A stretch of 64,000 bases of DNA from Branchiostoma belcheri (GCF_001625305.1 NW_017804353.1:1459897-1523896), one strand, 5' to 3'; shown: positions 1-12,031, counted from the stretch's first letter. The notes: generated by a model not told the origin, from the letters alone. Program-made: numbers and translations.

Positions 1-150
1 ACTTCGCTCAGGTGTAAATGAGTATTGTCCTGTAATGTATTTGTCCCCTGTGTTGGTGGCGGCATTAATATAAGTTGAAGAAACTTGAGCGTGCCGTCAC
101 CACGTCTTGTGATGTACATGTTGGAATAAACAAAAACAAAAACAAAAAAA
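1..150 (+). repeat. tRNA-derived SINE, 3' part
   Basis: The body and tail match full-length copies elsewhere in the window (for example 56477-56729): 'gttggtggcggcattaat', a 'gtgccgtcaccacgtctt' block and an 'atgttggaataaa' tail. The tRNA-like head lies beyond the window edge. From 151 to about 550 I see no gene, only unique sequence. Confidence 0.8.
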
Positions 151-549
151 CAGATAAGTATAGCGAGGCCTGTCGCAGGCTTTAATTATTTGAGTATATA
201 CTCGTACCACACTGCGCTCGTACTTCTTCATTTTCTTTGTACTTCTGATGACAGCTGATGACGTCACTGTGTACTTCCCTTCTGCGACGTGACGTCATAC
301 ATGGGAACCCGTGAACTTTACAGGGTGCTGCTTGAATGGATGAACGAATGCCAAGCCAATACCCAGCTGTAGAGTCATTTTTGTTTTCTGGTGTGGCTTT
401 TGTATATAGTTGCACAGTTTGGTTTCTTTCATTTTGCAATTTATTATTTATATATCATTTTTCATCTGTTTGTATATTTTTGTTGCGCACCACCACCTGC
501 CACACCAGCTGCACCTCCTTCCCGGGACGCGATGTGCCGTGAGGCACTT

Positions 550-800
550 TGTCCCGTATCATGTAGATGTAGATGTAGAATGAATGAATGAGAGAATGAA
601 TGAGATAATCTTCTCTGTACCGGGGGTGAAAAATGAGTGAATGAATGAGTAAATGAATGAATGAATTTTCTCTACCCTCCCCAAGACGGCGGCAGAGGGA
701 GCTGGCTAGCCGTGGAGGTGTAGCGGTCGGTGCTAAATGAGCGAATGAATGAATGAATGAATGAATGAATGAATGAATGAATGAATGAAAGAGTATGATG
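550..800. repeat. (ATGA)n microsatellite enclosing decayed copies of exon sequence
   Basis: Runs of gaat/atga repeats surround two short stretches (about 612-630 and 668-710) that resemble the acceptor and start of the real ASB exon at 820, for example 'ggcggcagagggag' against 'ggcggcagagggaa'. This suggests local duplication followed by decay. Confidence 0.7.
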
Positions 801-819
801 TTCTCTACATTCTCCCCAG

Positions 820-3376
820 GCCGGCGGCAGAGGGAAGCCGTGCCCTGTACCGGGCGGCAGTAGAGGGTGACGCCGGGGCGCTGTCGGACCTCCTGCTGCA
901 GCAGCCTGAGATCCTGCCGGGGGTGGAGAAAAACGCCCCGCTTATCATCATGTCTTCGGAGCAGCTGAGAGGGTGGGTGAGAGTTTATTGTTTACCAATC
1001 AATCAAAAATGGTTTATTAATAAAAGACATTGCAGCCAAACAGGCTGAATTGCGCCATCTGTACATACATATTGTGCAGGACACATAAAAAAATATTTAC
1101 AACATAGTTTTAAAATAATCATACATTAGTGTCAATTGTTTCTAATATCAGTTAGCGTTCAGGATCCGCAACATCGATGGTACAGGACTGTTCTTAAACC
1201 TTTAAAGAGTTCGGCAGGTCGGTAGGGTTAGTTCATGAGAATTTCTAAGGGACCGTCCATGTGTTTGTCCCCTGGAAACGGGTACTAACTTTATTGAAAT
1301 AAAGACCATCTGCATTAAAAAAATCAAAACAAAGAATGGTTTTCACCCAGAGTTTCGACCTAGTGGGATCGTGTAGCGCAAAGGTAGCGTGTTCGGCAGA
1401 CCCCAGAGGTCGCGGGTTCGAATCCTGCCTTGTCACCGATATTGTGCCTTTGGGAAAGGCACTTAACACGACTTTCCTCACTTCATTCAGGTGGAAATGA
1501 GTAATAGTGAAATAGGAACGTCCATCGGATAGGGCGTTGAATGGAGGTCCCGTGTTTAGGGAGAGCCACACCCCACACACAGTAAAGAACCCACCACACT
1601 TACCGAAAATTAAAAGAGTAGGGGCGTGCCCTGGTGTGCGATGGTACAGATACTACCGTATGGAGCTGGTTATTCACTTCAAATCACCCGGACCTTGCCC
1701 TTATTTCCAGTGGGAGTCTGTTGGGTGAGGATCTGGAGTTTTTCCGGCAGTTTCTGCGGGGCGACTACAGCCGTGTGTGTCAGCGGGTCACGTGTCTGTG
1801 TCAGAAAGAACAGGACAGGGTTTACGTCGTCGGCATGACGCCCCTACAGGTCGGTTAGAGTGGAATGAATAAATGAATGAATGAGTGAGTGAGTGAAAGA
1901 ATGGATGAGTGAATGGATGAATGGATGGATGAATGGATGGATGGATGGTTAAATGAATGGATGGATGGATGGATGGATGAATGAATGAATGAATGAATGG
2001 ATGAATAGATTAAAGAATGAATGAATGAATGCATAAATGGATGGACGGATGGATGGATGAGTGGACGGATGGATGGATGAATTGACGGGTGAATGGACGG
2101 ATGAATGGATAGATGAATGGATGGATGAATGAATAAACTAATTCTACAAAATTCTATGTAAAGCAATTGCATCATGTTAACCATCACATTGTCTAGCCAA
2201 CAAACTACTACTCAGTATATAAATCTCACGAATAACATTTTCCGTGACAGGTCGCCTGCATGGCCGGGCACTCCCGCTGCGTTTCCGTGCTGCTCCGCCA
2301 GGGGGCGGACCCGGAGGCCAAAGAGACGCGGTTCGGAGCGTACATACCCGTGCGAGAATACGTCGGCACCGTGGTCCACCCTCTGTCTCCCACACAGCTC
2401 TGCGCCGCCAACGGGCACCAGGACTGCCTGGAAACGTTGCTGGAGTATTCCAAGACCGACGACGCCCCGTTTTACCCCAAGGCAAAACTGTTAAACTATG
2501 GCATTTAGATAATTGTGGCATTTAGATAATTTATTGGTATCTTTGAAAATGAATTGGTATCTTTTAAATATTGCTTCTTTTACGTATGTATACGTGAGGT
2601 CGGCAGAGTGCGCGACTCGGAACTAACAGTCCGGGGTTCGAGTCCTGACATGCCACCGATCTTGTGCCCCTGGGAAAGGCACTTTACACGACTTTCCTCA
2701 CATAGCTCAAGAGTAAATGTATTTGTCCCCTGTGTTGGTGGCGGCATTAATATAAGTTGAAGAAACTTGAGTGTGTCGTCACCACGTCTGGTGATTAGAT
2801 GTTGGAATAAAAAAATGTATTGTCACCTGTTCGCCGTTTGTAAACTTTTAGACCGATTGTATATGTCAACTTGTGGAAATTTGTATATGTACATGTGAAC
2901 TCATGAGCTGCGATGAGTTTGTATCGAATAATAAAAACATTCTATATGTTATAGGTCTGCGGCGCGACGGTGTCCCACATCAGTCGTACGCCTCCGCTCC
3001 ACCTCGCCTCGGTTCTTGAGCTGCCGGACTGTCTGGAGACGCTGGTCTCGCGGGGGGTGAGTCTTGAGTCAGGCTACTCTACCAGGCTTCGGGAGGCGGC
3101 TGGAAAGAGTAGAAATGAGCCAAATAGAGAGAGATAACATGATGCCAGGGAAGTTGGTCTGATGGGAGAGAACATTTTGCCGGGTGCCGATTTCTACTCT
3201 TTCCAGCCGCCTCCCGAAGCCTGGTAGCGACTAGAATCAGGCCTGCATGCCTTTTTTCGTGAGGCGTGATCAGGCCTTTTTAGTCTTCGTAATCCGTAGG
3301 CAGGCTAGCCTTCCAAAAAATCAACGTAATTCGTAATATACTAGTAGTACATTAGCCGCAAAGCGTAAGGTCGTAA

Positions 3377-3437
<61 letters not shown>

Positions 3438-5316
3438 ATGTAATTCGTAATCGGCGGCGAAAATTTTGCATAATTCGTAATCACACTGGACCTTGCATAG
3501 CCTGACCAAGCAACATCGTTTGTATATCGTTTGCAAATAATTTTTTGAGTATGTCTTTTGTATAATATACGTTATTTTAATTTAGATGTGTTGTTTTCCA
3601 ACATTGATGTGAAAAATGTGACAAATTGTACCTAATTCAGGGGGATGCGCTTCTGCTCCCCCTGCTGCTGTACATTTGTGAAAGAATTAGCAAAGAAGTA
3701 AATAAAATCATTAAAAAATTCAAATCACTACCCCCCCCCCATGCAGGCCCACCTTGAGGAGCGAGACGAGACGGACATGACGGAGACGTTCGGCAGGGGG
3801 ATGATAGAAGACAGCGCGCCCCTGCAGGAAGTCTTACGTTACGTCTACGGGAGCGTGGACGCTGCGCTGGGTCTGCGGGGGCTGACCGCGCTCCATCACG
3901 CCTGCAAGTCCGCCAACGACGCCTGCCTGGAGGTCTGTATCTTTAGTCGAACCCAGTAGTTTCTTAGTAGCTATCAATAGTTCTATAAGTACAAATTGTC
4001 TGTTTTTATACCATGTTTCTTCTGCTCCTGCAATTAGCCCTCGGGCAAGAATTTGCAATAAACAATATACTATTTATTATGTTTACCGAAAGAAAACATA
4101 TTGTTTTTGCTCGGTTTCGTCTTATTCCTCTTCTTTTTCTCCAAACAGTGACTCTTTTGTTGACGTCTGTCACCATATTAACTGGTGTTGGGTTACATAA
4201 TGTTGCAATTTCATAGTAGGCATTTAGACTCCTGTCACCATATACATGTTTGTAAATGTGTTTGAGTAAGAATTAGCAGAGCAGACCATATCCGAAGGTA
4301 AACATTATGCATTTGCTTTGCAAATGTTACTTTTCTAGTCTGTATCTGTATCTGTATAGCCGGTATAACCGCCCTTCGGCGTAACACACCAGCTTCGCAG
4401 GCACGCGGCGCGGCGGCAGCTGGCTATATTACACCAATCGACTTGTTACACCTAAACCTTGAACATCTAACTCTAAACTGTTTAAAGCTATCTAATGACA
4501 ATGCCCCTACTGTACTTGGTGACAGTGAGTTCCACTCTGCGATAGTTCTAGGAAAGAATGAATTCTTGAACACCTCAATCCTTGGTTGATATGATAACTC
4601 TGGTACTTGAAGGCATGGCTATTTCTTGTTCTCAGGTCCTGCTAGAACACGGCGCGGACTGCAGCACCTCGGCGCGACGCCAGGAGTCCCCACTGCACCT
4701 GCTGGCCGACCACGGCGTCAGGCACAAGTACTGGAACGGCGTGCCCGACGAGAGTTTCGAGAACTGCCTCAGACTGTTGCTGAACCACGGCGCGTTCGTC
4801 GACTGTACCGACGAGAAGCGCATCGACCTGATCGATCGCCCTCTGATCAAAATGTTCCAAGAGGGATTATCTGACAACTGTCTGGTAAACTGCACCCTCA
4901 TTTTACTCGGCGGATCTACCTTCACGCTACGAAGAACCAAGACGGTGCCTTGCTGGCTCAAGACCCACCACTGGCAAGACCTGGAGGCCGGGGACGATAA
5001 CATAGACTACGAGGACGGCGTGCCAGCGGATTCAGTACTCAACCTAACCGCTAGGGTCGCTGCTGAGATACCGAGAGATACGCTGTTCATGGGATTGCCA
5101 GAGAATCGGGAGGCATTGAGAGCGGCTGCCAATTGTAAGGGCGTGTATCTGAAGTACATCCTCTCGCTGCCGAACGAGCCGCGTAAGTTAGCGGACCTGT
5201 CCCGGCTCGTCGTCCGGAGGGCGCTCGGGAGACACGTGCACAGGGACATCGGGAAACTCGGACTGCCGAAAGCCATGGAGGATTTCATTCTTCTCTGGGA
5301 CTTGGACTACGAGTAA
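820..5316 (+). CDS. Ankyrin-repeat/SOCS-box protein (ASB-like), 3' part
   Basis: Six exons join in frame: 820-972, 1711-1849, 2251-2481, 2955-3056, 3747-3932 and 4636-5316. They give 496 complete codons after a split first codon. The first exon starts in phase 2, so at least one upstream exon lies outside the window. Ankyrin repeats are visible, for example '[20 protein letters not shown]', '[20 protein letters not shown]' and '[10 protein letters not shown]'. The C-terminus (about 5180-5313) is a SOCS box: a BC-box-like '[11 protein letters not shown]' and a Cul-box-like '[13 protein letters not shown]'. ASB proteins are substrate receptors of Elongin B/C-Cullin 5 ubiquitin ligases, with ankyrin repeats binding the substrate; that role is inferred here from the family. 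The usual Cys of the BC box is Val, and LPLP is LGLP. The intron after 2481 has a GC donor. The ASB subfamily cannot be decided from this sequence alone. Confidence 0.88.
1357..1650 (+). repeat. tRNA-derived SINE, variant family
   Basis: The head has A-box-like 'gtgtagcgcaaaggtagcg' and B-box 'gggttcgaatcc'. The middle is shared with the main SINE ('gggaaaggcacttaacacg'). The tail differs ('gtccatcggatagggcgttg', 'taaagaacccaccacac'). It lies in the first visible ASB intron. Confidence 0.75.
1861..2145. repeat. (TGAA/TGGA)n microsatellite
   Basis: A 4-bp tandem repeat of mixed gaat/ggat units fills much of the ASB intron between 1849 and 2251. The long His/Ser/Ile-rich reverse-strand frame over it is low-complexity translation. 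Confidence 0.9.
2596..2817 (+). repeat. tRNA-derived SINE
   Basis: The B box 'ggggttcgagtcctgac' is followed by 'atgccaccgatcttgtg', the shared body and an A-rich 'ttggaataaaaaaatg' tail. It is inserted in the GC-AG intron of the ASB gene. Confidence 0.88.
3072..3232. mobile_element. Short inverted-repeat element (MITE-like), family 1
   Basis: The left end 'taccaggcttcgggaggcgg' is inverted at the right end as 'ccgcctcccgaagcctggta', with matching flanking arms. Related copies lie at 18020-18085, 21534-21705, 49177-49355 and 63905-64000. It begins about 15 nt downstream of the ASB splice donor at 3057. Confidence 0.85.
3238..3495 (+). repeat. Dispersed 'cgtaattcgtaatc' repeat with (AC)n run
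   Basis: Shared with 18440-18600 (inverted) and 63520-63745: 'aggcctttttagtcttcgta', 'gccgcaaagcgtaaggtcg', 'ggcggcgaaaattttgc'. An (AC)n microsatellite at about 3379-3438 interrupts it. No coding potential. Confidence 0.8.
4340..4605 (-). mobile_element. LINE 3'-end remnant
   Basis: On the minus strand it encodes a remnant of a non-LTR retrotransposon ORF2 C-terminus (compare 'PRTIVEWNSLPPSTVGA' in the copy at 23290-23525), followed by the untranslated motif 'gctggtgtgttacgcc' and 'ataccggctatac'. Copies lie at 23290-23525, 39310-39392 and 57040-57506. It lies in the last ASB intron. Confidence 0.75.
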
Positions 5317-5414
5317 GACGGGTCGAGACGGTCCAAGACTTTGGTTTAAAAGATGGACTGATTTGTATCACCAGCGGGGCTGGAATTGTAGAAAAACTGC
5401 TCACTTTGTCATTG

Positions 5415-5420
5415 AATAAA
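5415..5420 (+). promoter_or_regulatory. Poly(A) signal of the ASB-like gene
   Basis: AATAAA about 100 bp after the TAA stop at 5314-5316, the first such hexamer downstream. Confidence 0.6.
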
Positions 5421-5589
5421 AAGTTATGTATGATTTTTCCTTAGAAATCCTCTAAAAGAAAGGGAAATGCTATTTCAGAAGGTTCAATTGTGAAAATTTT
5501 TGACCCCCCCCCCCAGGAAACTCGCGCCTTTGGCGCTCGCTGATCCCAGACCTCGGGAAGAACCCCCCCCCTTCAAACTTTGGCTACGG

Positions 5590-5860
5590 CATGTAAAGTC
5601 ACAGACGGAAAGTAGTGGACACTACTTGAAACGTCTGACATGAGCAGTTTTCAAAATTTTTTCAGTTGCTTGAGTAACTGAGTGTCACTGACGAAAGGTA
5701 GTGGATACTACCAGAAACGTATGACCGTTTCCAAAACCATATCCCTTTGCTTGAGTAGCTGCTTTTGGCGTATCTTATTACCTGGCGTATGCTTGAGTAA
5801 CTGTTCTCTTGTGTAAGTCATTATTTGGTTGTCTAACCTTCATCTACGAGTCAAGAAAGT
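5590..5860. repeat. Foldback-type dispersed repeat
   Basis: Contains 'agttgcttgagtaactg', 'tttggcgtatcttattacct' and 'gtctaaccttcatctacga', shared with 17430-17540, 34945-35095, 40715-40790 and 40985-41075. Intergenic between the ASB and homeobox genes. From 5860 to 6325 I see nothing further. Confidence 0.7.
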
Positions 5861-6325
5861 CTTCGATGGAAGTCACTCCCCCCAAACACAAGTCATTGTC
5901 CGTTCCGCAAACTTGCTTTATCCTGATTAATCAAACATTGAATTTAATGATTATTAGTACCAGCTGCTACTTGTATTAATTGATAAAGTAATGTGATATT
6001 TATTAAACGTCAATTATAATGTATTAATGGTCTGTAACATATTTGAAGTGATTGGAAATCACAGATGATGTATTGTGAAGATCGTACAGAAAGACACATG
6101 TATCTATAAAGATTTGAACATGTTATTTTTATCGAAGGAATATTGTGAAATAGTGTAAAGTATTTTGAATGAAAAGAGAGAAGCCTCACAGATTGTTATG
6201 TATCAAATGCTATTTTTATTGTTTTGTCCCCGGTCTCTGGAGTGCAATTTCTGTATTTTCCGCCAGATGCCGTTTACAACCCGAGGGGTGAAGTCTGCCA
6301 TCTCTGACCGTCTTGTCAATATGCT

Positions 6326-6524
6326 GTGATACTATCATGAAACTTCATCTGTGTTGGTAGTTAACGTTAAATGTTTAGAGTTAAAACTTTTGAGAAGCCA
6401 CGTGACAAGCTTCACTGGGTCAGTCTACTGAGGAAGACCAGAATGACTGGTCGAAAGCTCTAGGTGAGAGAAATTTTTGCGTTGGACCAAAAGTTTTAAC
6501 TCCAAACATTCTGTGATAGTATTG
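6326..6524. mobile_element. Inverted-repeat element (MITE-like), family 2
   Basis: The ends 'tgatactatca' and 'tgatagtatt' are inverted, with inner arms 'tttagagttaaaactttt' and 'aaaagttttaactccaaac'. The centre 'gactggtcgaaagctctagg' recurs at 46289-46465. From 6525 to 7202 is AT-rich unique sequence, presumably including the 3' flank of the homeobox gene. Confidence 0.8.
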
Positions 6525-7202
6525 ATTTGTATATCTATGCTGCACGGACATTGTTAAAGATAGCTACAACCTACCTGTCTAGTTTGCAGGTCACTTTGCT
6601 TTGTTGCCTAGTCTTCTATTGTTCAGTAGTTCATTACAAAAATGATGACAGTGTAAAACGGTGTTTAACGATGTACCTTTATATTTCGAATTAATAGACA
6701 GGAATCATCTTGGCACAAGCTTTATCACTTCTTTCCATGTTTTCCATTGTATACATACTGTCACAACCGTGCATCTTAATCACATTCCAGAGGATTTTAT
6801 CACTTTTAGATGGTACATGTATAAATAAAGTTTAACATGATGGTATGGTATATCACATTGTCGTCTTGTCAGGTATTCTTATATACGCATACCAACAGTT
6901 AAGATACATGCATGTATAAAAAGTGCTTTCGAGTGAAAGCTACTGTGTGCATGGAAATCGTAACTTGGAAATCTATGTACAATACTGCCATATCTTACAT
7001 TTGTCTTAAGTCTACGTACGTAAGTAAAAATATACCTTATCGATATTTCTTATCATATATGTAAATATAAACTGACAAACGCATAATACGACAGTTTTAG
7101 ATCTTACAACAACAACTTTGTCTTCTTAAGAAAGAATGAAAGACATATATGTACCTCCTTACAACACGCGAAAATAATAAAAATTCGGTTTGTTCAAAAA
7201 AT

Positions 7203-10200
7203 TTACTGACTGGTTCTGGGGAACTCTCTGACGTAAGATGACAGATTTCCCAGCAGTCCTGTCGGCGCGTCATGTGACCGGAAGTGAACCGGAGATGACG
7301 TAGTGGTGACGCAGGCCTGCAGAGGCTGACGCACTCCCGGGCAGTCGCTTTCTGAGCATGCGTGCCGGTACAGTTCCTCCCACCGTTTGCTGACGCTCGT
7401 TTCCCGCTTCCACTTCGTTCTGTGCAGGGGTGAAAAGAAACAAGGCTGAGGCAATAAAAAACATTGCCAAGGCGACGACTGAAAGATATATATCATTTCA
7501 TGTGGTGGAGCTAGCAATCTACATTACAATTATCAGAAAAACATATTTCCCTATCTTATAAACACATGCATGTAGTGAAATTTACAGGATGGGTGGAGGA
7601 GGTGTGGGGCAATATACCAAATACACGTATAGGAGGAATCAGCCGTTCTTCCCCAGTTATCACATAGATTTTAAGATGACATTCTTACTTACTTTACTTT
7701 GGTCGAGTTCCCACTCGAACCAAACTCAAAACCACCCTCCACTCCACTTCACTCTATCCTCCACCAGAGACTGGATTTTATGTCTGATCTGAAGTTGTTA
7801 CTCCTAGGACTTGTTTGACCTTTTGTGGGTCCCCAAAAAGACGGATAATTTCTTTTCCCTGTGTGATCTGTTTGAATAAACCCACCCCATCGGCCTAAAT
7901 GTTCTTGGGGAGGGAATGTCAGATTCCTGATCAAGCGGTCTTTGGCCAAAGACAGCTGTGCTCTCTGTCCATGGTGTGGGAAGAAGACTGATGACCAGTA
8001 ATTAATCATGCCAGGCATCTGGATGGGTGGCACGTGGGCACCCTGTGTAAGTTACCTGCTTGATCCAAAAACCACATGGCTGAAAGTTTCCTCAATACCA
8101 ATTCCCCGGGGAACGCATTCGTGCAATTTTTGAAATTCTTTCAAAGCGATCGTAGTACTTACACAAATGCCTCCGCCCCAAAGGCGTCGCCAAAAAAAAG
8201 TCGGAAATTTCAACCTCTCAACCTCTCAAAAGTATCATGGGGTAGCGTGGCGGCAGAGTGCTTGACACGGAACCAAGAGGTCCCGAGTTCGAATCCTAAC
8301 ATGCCACCGATCCTGTGTCCTTGGGAACGGCACTTTACACGACTTAGGAGGAAAACATCGAAAATTTAATACCTACGGCTACGTCTAAATACATAAGTAT
8401 TCATAAGTTTTGTGTGTTCGACCTTCAAATCAATCTGCGGTTACATCATCTCTCCTTGCCTTCCTACCAGTGTACTGCATTCAAAAACACAATTTACCGT
8501 GCTTTTCGCTACCATGTCTACTCTTTCAATTCCAACCGTTTCTCTGGGGTCGTGTGGCGTAACGGCATAGCGTTCGACTCGCAACCAAGATATCCCGAGT
8601 TCGAATCCTGCCACGCCTCACTTTACTCAGGTGAAAATGAGTATGTCTGTTTTCCGTTCATGCGCTTGTCTGCGTTGGTGGCGGCATAAAAATGAGTTGA
8701 AGAGCATAAAAATAAGTTGAAGAACTTGAGTGTGCCGTCGCCATGTCTTGTGATAAAAATGTTGGAATAGAAAAAAAAACGCTTCTGAAGCCATGTAGAC
8801 AGAGGCGACAATTTGCCACTTCGGAACAACTCACAGTGTACAGTTTTTCGCTGCCATTTCTACACGTTCCAGCTGCCTCTAAAGATAGAGCCTACAGTTT
8901 TCTGACCTGCGGTTCTGGTACCAGGTCTTGATCTGCGTCTCTGAGAGCCCGAGGGCCCTGGCGACCTCGGCCCGCTCCGCCACGCTCAGGTACTTCTGAC
9001 AGCGGAACTTCCTCTCCAGGGCCCGCAGCTGAGACTGAACATGGAAGGACGTTAAACCGTCAGGTAAAAGATAGTTTTAATCGACAAATCAACCATTACA
9101 ACTAGAGAACATATCAACACAGTCACAATCGTCGATTTTCAAGTAAGCTGTGACAGTGTAAGAAACAGGAGGCGCTTACAACAGAACAAGCCTTCAAAAA
9201 AGATCTAAGACATGCTTTACGGCATTCACCAGGCCAGCTGAATATCATACGACACATTTAGGATGATCACAAGAATCTATTCTAAGGATCTACGACAAAA
9301 TTTTCCTTTACAAGAAAGTTCAATTTTCTTGGACACAATTAACGGCCGCTGTTCCAAAAATGCTCCTAAGTTGCTGTCATAAGAGGATACCTCGATGGAT
9401 GTAACGGGGGATTTATCTATTCATTTCTGTCTTCTATCAGAGTAGTCCAACTCGCATTGCTTTTCAGAGGTGCACTGAGAAGTTAACTTATAGATACATA
9501 ATCGCAATGCGATCAAAAGAAAATTGATGAACAGAAATAATATCACGCTAAAGAAGCTGGTGTGTCAGGCCGAAGAACGGTTATGTTTTAGGTGCTTTAT
9601 TTCCTCAATTAACAAACATACAAGTACAGACAGACAAGGATGTAGCTGGTCTTCCTGACATCATACAAATAAACTACATCAAAATTGAACGCGTTCTTTA
9701 CATACAACTTAACACATAACATTGCATTTATGCTGGCTATTCAGATACAGATAGATACAGATACAATGTACCTGTGTGAAGACGGTCCTCCTGCGGCGCT
9801 GTTTGCGGGGTCTGGTCGGCAGGGTGGGCTTCAGGGCGGCGCTGAAGGGTTCCGCCGGCCGCCGGTCCGGTCTGTGCAGGTGGAGCGGGTACTGCGAGCT
9901 CCACCGGACGGGCAGGGACGTGTGAGGGGGCGGGGTGGGTTTCCTCTCTGTCGGAGGAAAAGAATGCACAGAAATGAATATTATGGGGTCGTGTGGCGTA
10001 ACGGCAGAGTAATCGACTCGGAACCAAGAGGTCCCGCGTTTGAGTCCTGACATGCTACCATGCCACCGACCTTGTGCCTTTGGGAAAGGCACTTTACACG
10101 ACTTTCCCCACTTTACTCATGTGAAAATGAGTATTGCATTGTCCTGTATTCGTCCTCTGCGTTGATAGTGACATAAAATGATATAACTTGAGTGTGCCGT

Positions 10201-11192
10201 CACCATGCATGTCTAGTCATGAAATGTTAAAATATAAAAAATATTGAAAGCTTTTAGCTTGTAGCTAGCTTGTAGCTACAGAAAAAGTGCAAATCGAAAT
10301 GTGTGGAATCTTACGTATCCTTCTAAAGGTTAATCTTTTACTACTCGCTTACAAGAGGAAACACGCTAAATACAATGGAAGACAGATTTGGGGTACACTT
10401 CTGTATATGTAGACACAGCATTAGCACGAAGTACTGGAACAGATCAAACCCTAGCGTTTCAAAAGGAGTTGAAGCTGAAGATGGTAAGTTGGAGCTAAAG
10501 TTGAAAAGTTGAAGCTAAAAGACGGCACGGTACAGAGTTCAGACTTTCTCTCGGCCCGTAAACCACACTTTTAATACTGGCCGGGGTGAAAAGTTCAACT
10601 CAGCTCGGCTAGCTTCTGAGACAAAAGTACTACAACATAACGGTGTTTAATGCGACTAACTAGCGGTATATTTCAAACACTAACATTTAACAGTTAATTG
10701 GCTTTGTATGTTAATTTGTTTTCACAATCGAGTTATATTTCAATTGTATCATTTGTGACTTCATGTGTTTGGATTATGTTTACTTGTACATTGACTCCTT
10801 TGGAAACCAACCCTATTCGGCTGAAGGACTATATTATGTATCCAAGATTGATGAACAAAGAAATAAACAAGAGTTAGAGGTTCACAACTCACTATGGAAT
10901 AAGCTACCACGTGATTGTTTCCCATATGGGTATACTATAACCTTAAACTTTTCAAGTCTAAGTTTAACAAACATCTGTCCTCACTGGCTGTACAGTAACC
11001 CAAAATATTTTCAGTGGCTCTCATGAGCCTTGTTTTGTGGTGAATATGAAGTAAATAAGAAAAAACTAGATTTGATAAGTGATCTCAACTCCTGATGACC
11101 TCACCTTCTTCTGCCCGCCTGTCCTTTTCCGGTTCTTCGTCTAAGATATCCTTGATGAGAAAAGACTTCCGTGGTTTGTGTTCCACCGCCAT
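7203..11192 (-). CDS. Bar-class homeobox transcription factor
   Basis: Four exons (minus strand, 5' to 3'): 11105-11192, 9772-9947, 8907-9034 and 7203-7419. They total 609 nt, 202 aa, with phases 1, 0 and 2 matching at each junction. The ATG has a strong context (A at -3, G at +4). Residues 9-17 carry 'KSFLIKDIL', the FIL/eh1-type repressor motif of Bar proteins. The homeodomain runs from about '[17 protein letters not shown]' to '[17 protein letters not shown]', with Thr47, Tyr49, Gln50 and Asn51. Thr47 with Tyr49 is the Bar hallmark (BarH/Barx/Bari). Helix 1 also resembles Msx and Tlx, so the exact family is unsettled. The homeodomain is split twice, after residue 10 and within Arg53. The role, a sequence-specific nuclear DNA-binding factor, is family knowledge. 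The protein is short for a BarH member. Intron SINEs are listed separately; 7590-8236 holds only unique intron sequence. Confidence 0.92.
8239..8350 (+). repeat. tRNA-derived SINE, truncated
   Basis: Head with B box 'cgagttcgaatcctaac' followed by 'atgccaccgatcctgtgtcc'. It ends after 'actttacacgactta'. Lies in the last homeobox-gene intron. Confidence 0.85.
8546..8775 (+). repeat. tRNA-derived SINE with internal deletion
   Basis: The A box 'tggcgtaacggcatag' and B box 'gagttcgaatcctgcc' are present; the 'ccgatcttgtgcc' block is deleted. The body 'cgttggtggcggcataa' and an A-rich tail follow. It lies 130 bp from the homeobox exon at 8907. Confidence 0.88.
9985..10236 (+). repeat. tRNA-derived SINE, near full length
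   Basis: Head 'ggggtcgtgtggcgtaacgg', B box 'gcgtttgagtcctgac' and body with 'gtgtgccgtcaccatg'. Inserted in the first homeobox intron, 38 bp from the acceptor of the second exon. Confidence 0.88.
10763..11026 (+). pseudogene. Possible LINE ORF C-terminal relic
   Basis: The frame reads '...[12 protein letters not shown]', like the W-N-x-L-P end motif of non-LTR reverse transcriptase ORFs. The rest is not recognisable. Intronic in the homeobox gene. A weak call. Confidence 0.3.
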
Positions 11193-11430
11193 CTTTCAGT
11201 CCTTCCAAGAAACGTTCTCATCCAAACTTCTCAAGCACCTCGAGGTCTACTCAAGTCTTCGCCTGCCTCCTTCTGCGTGTCGGAAACGTCTTGTACGCGT
11301 TCCTTGGACCCGGGTTGTCTTACCGGAGCCACTTCTTCACCTGTCAAGGCCCGCTTTATTAGAGCCGAGACTGATGGGGAAGCCACGAGAAGGTGACAGC
11401 CTTCTCCCGAAGTCTCACGTCTTCACAATT

Positions 11431-11706
11431 AAGAACGTTAAGAACATTCGCTCGCTCCAAGAAGGAACAGGGTTCACGGAACACGGGATACGGTCTCTCT
11501 AGAAGTTGAACTCGGGAAGCGACACGACCGCTAGGACCTGGTGAAAAAATTGAATGAGGTTTCCAAGCCCTAAAAACTGCACTGGATGCTTTTTAGAACG
11601 TTAAGAACAAATCGCTCGCTCCAAGAAGGAACAGGGTCCACGGAACACGGGATATGGTCTCACTACAAAGCTGAACCCAGGAAGCGACGCGACCGCTAGG
11701 ACCTCG
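11431..11706. repeat. Tandem duplication, unit about 110 bp, period 164
   Basis: 11431-11543 and 11595-11706 share 'gaacgttaagaaca', 'ccaagaaggaacagggt', 'cacggaacacgggata' and 'cgaccgctaggacct'. It lies immediately upstream of the homeobox start codon (11192, minus strand). Confidence 0.88.
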
Positions 11707-12031
11707 TCTCTCACACGTTGACTGTACCGTGCAAGTCGGATACAGGCAGTATCCTCGCGATACCGCCTCAGGCACGTGTAGATATCGAGTTATCGCTCAC
11801 AAATTGACGCATCAGATCAAATCAGGTACAAAACTGTAGCCACGAAGATATTTTTCTTGGAGGACGAATTTCAAGAAAACGAAGCTCGCGTTCTTCGTAG
11901 GGTGACTGTAGTGTAATAGAGCGAGCGGAGACTGGAACATTTTTGTGTAGAGGGTCTCTACCGTCTAACAAGTCGTCCTCGCAAACCCCACATGTGGGCC
12001 TAGTTAGCGGCTCTGTTCCCGACGCAATTTA

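Noticed and set aside
1855-2187. 110-codon reverse-strand reading frame
   Set aside because: Low-complexity H-P-S-I repeats from a microsatellite in an ASB intron.
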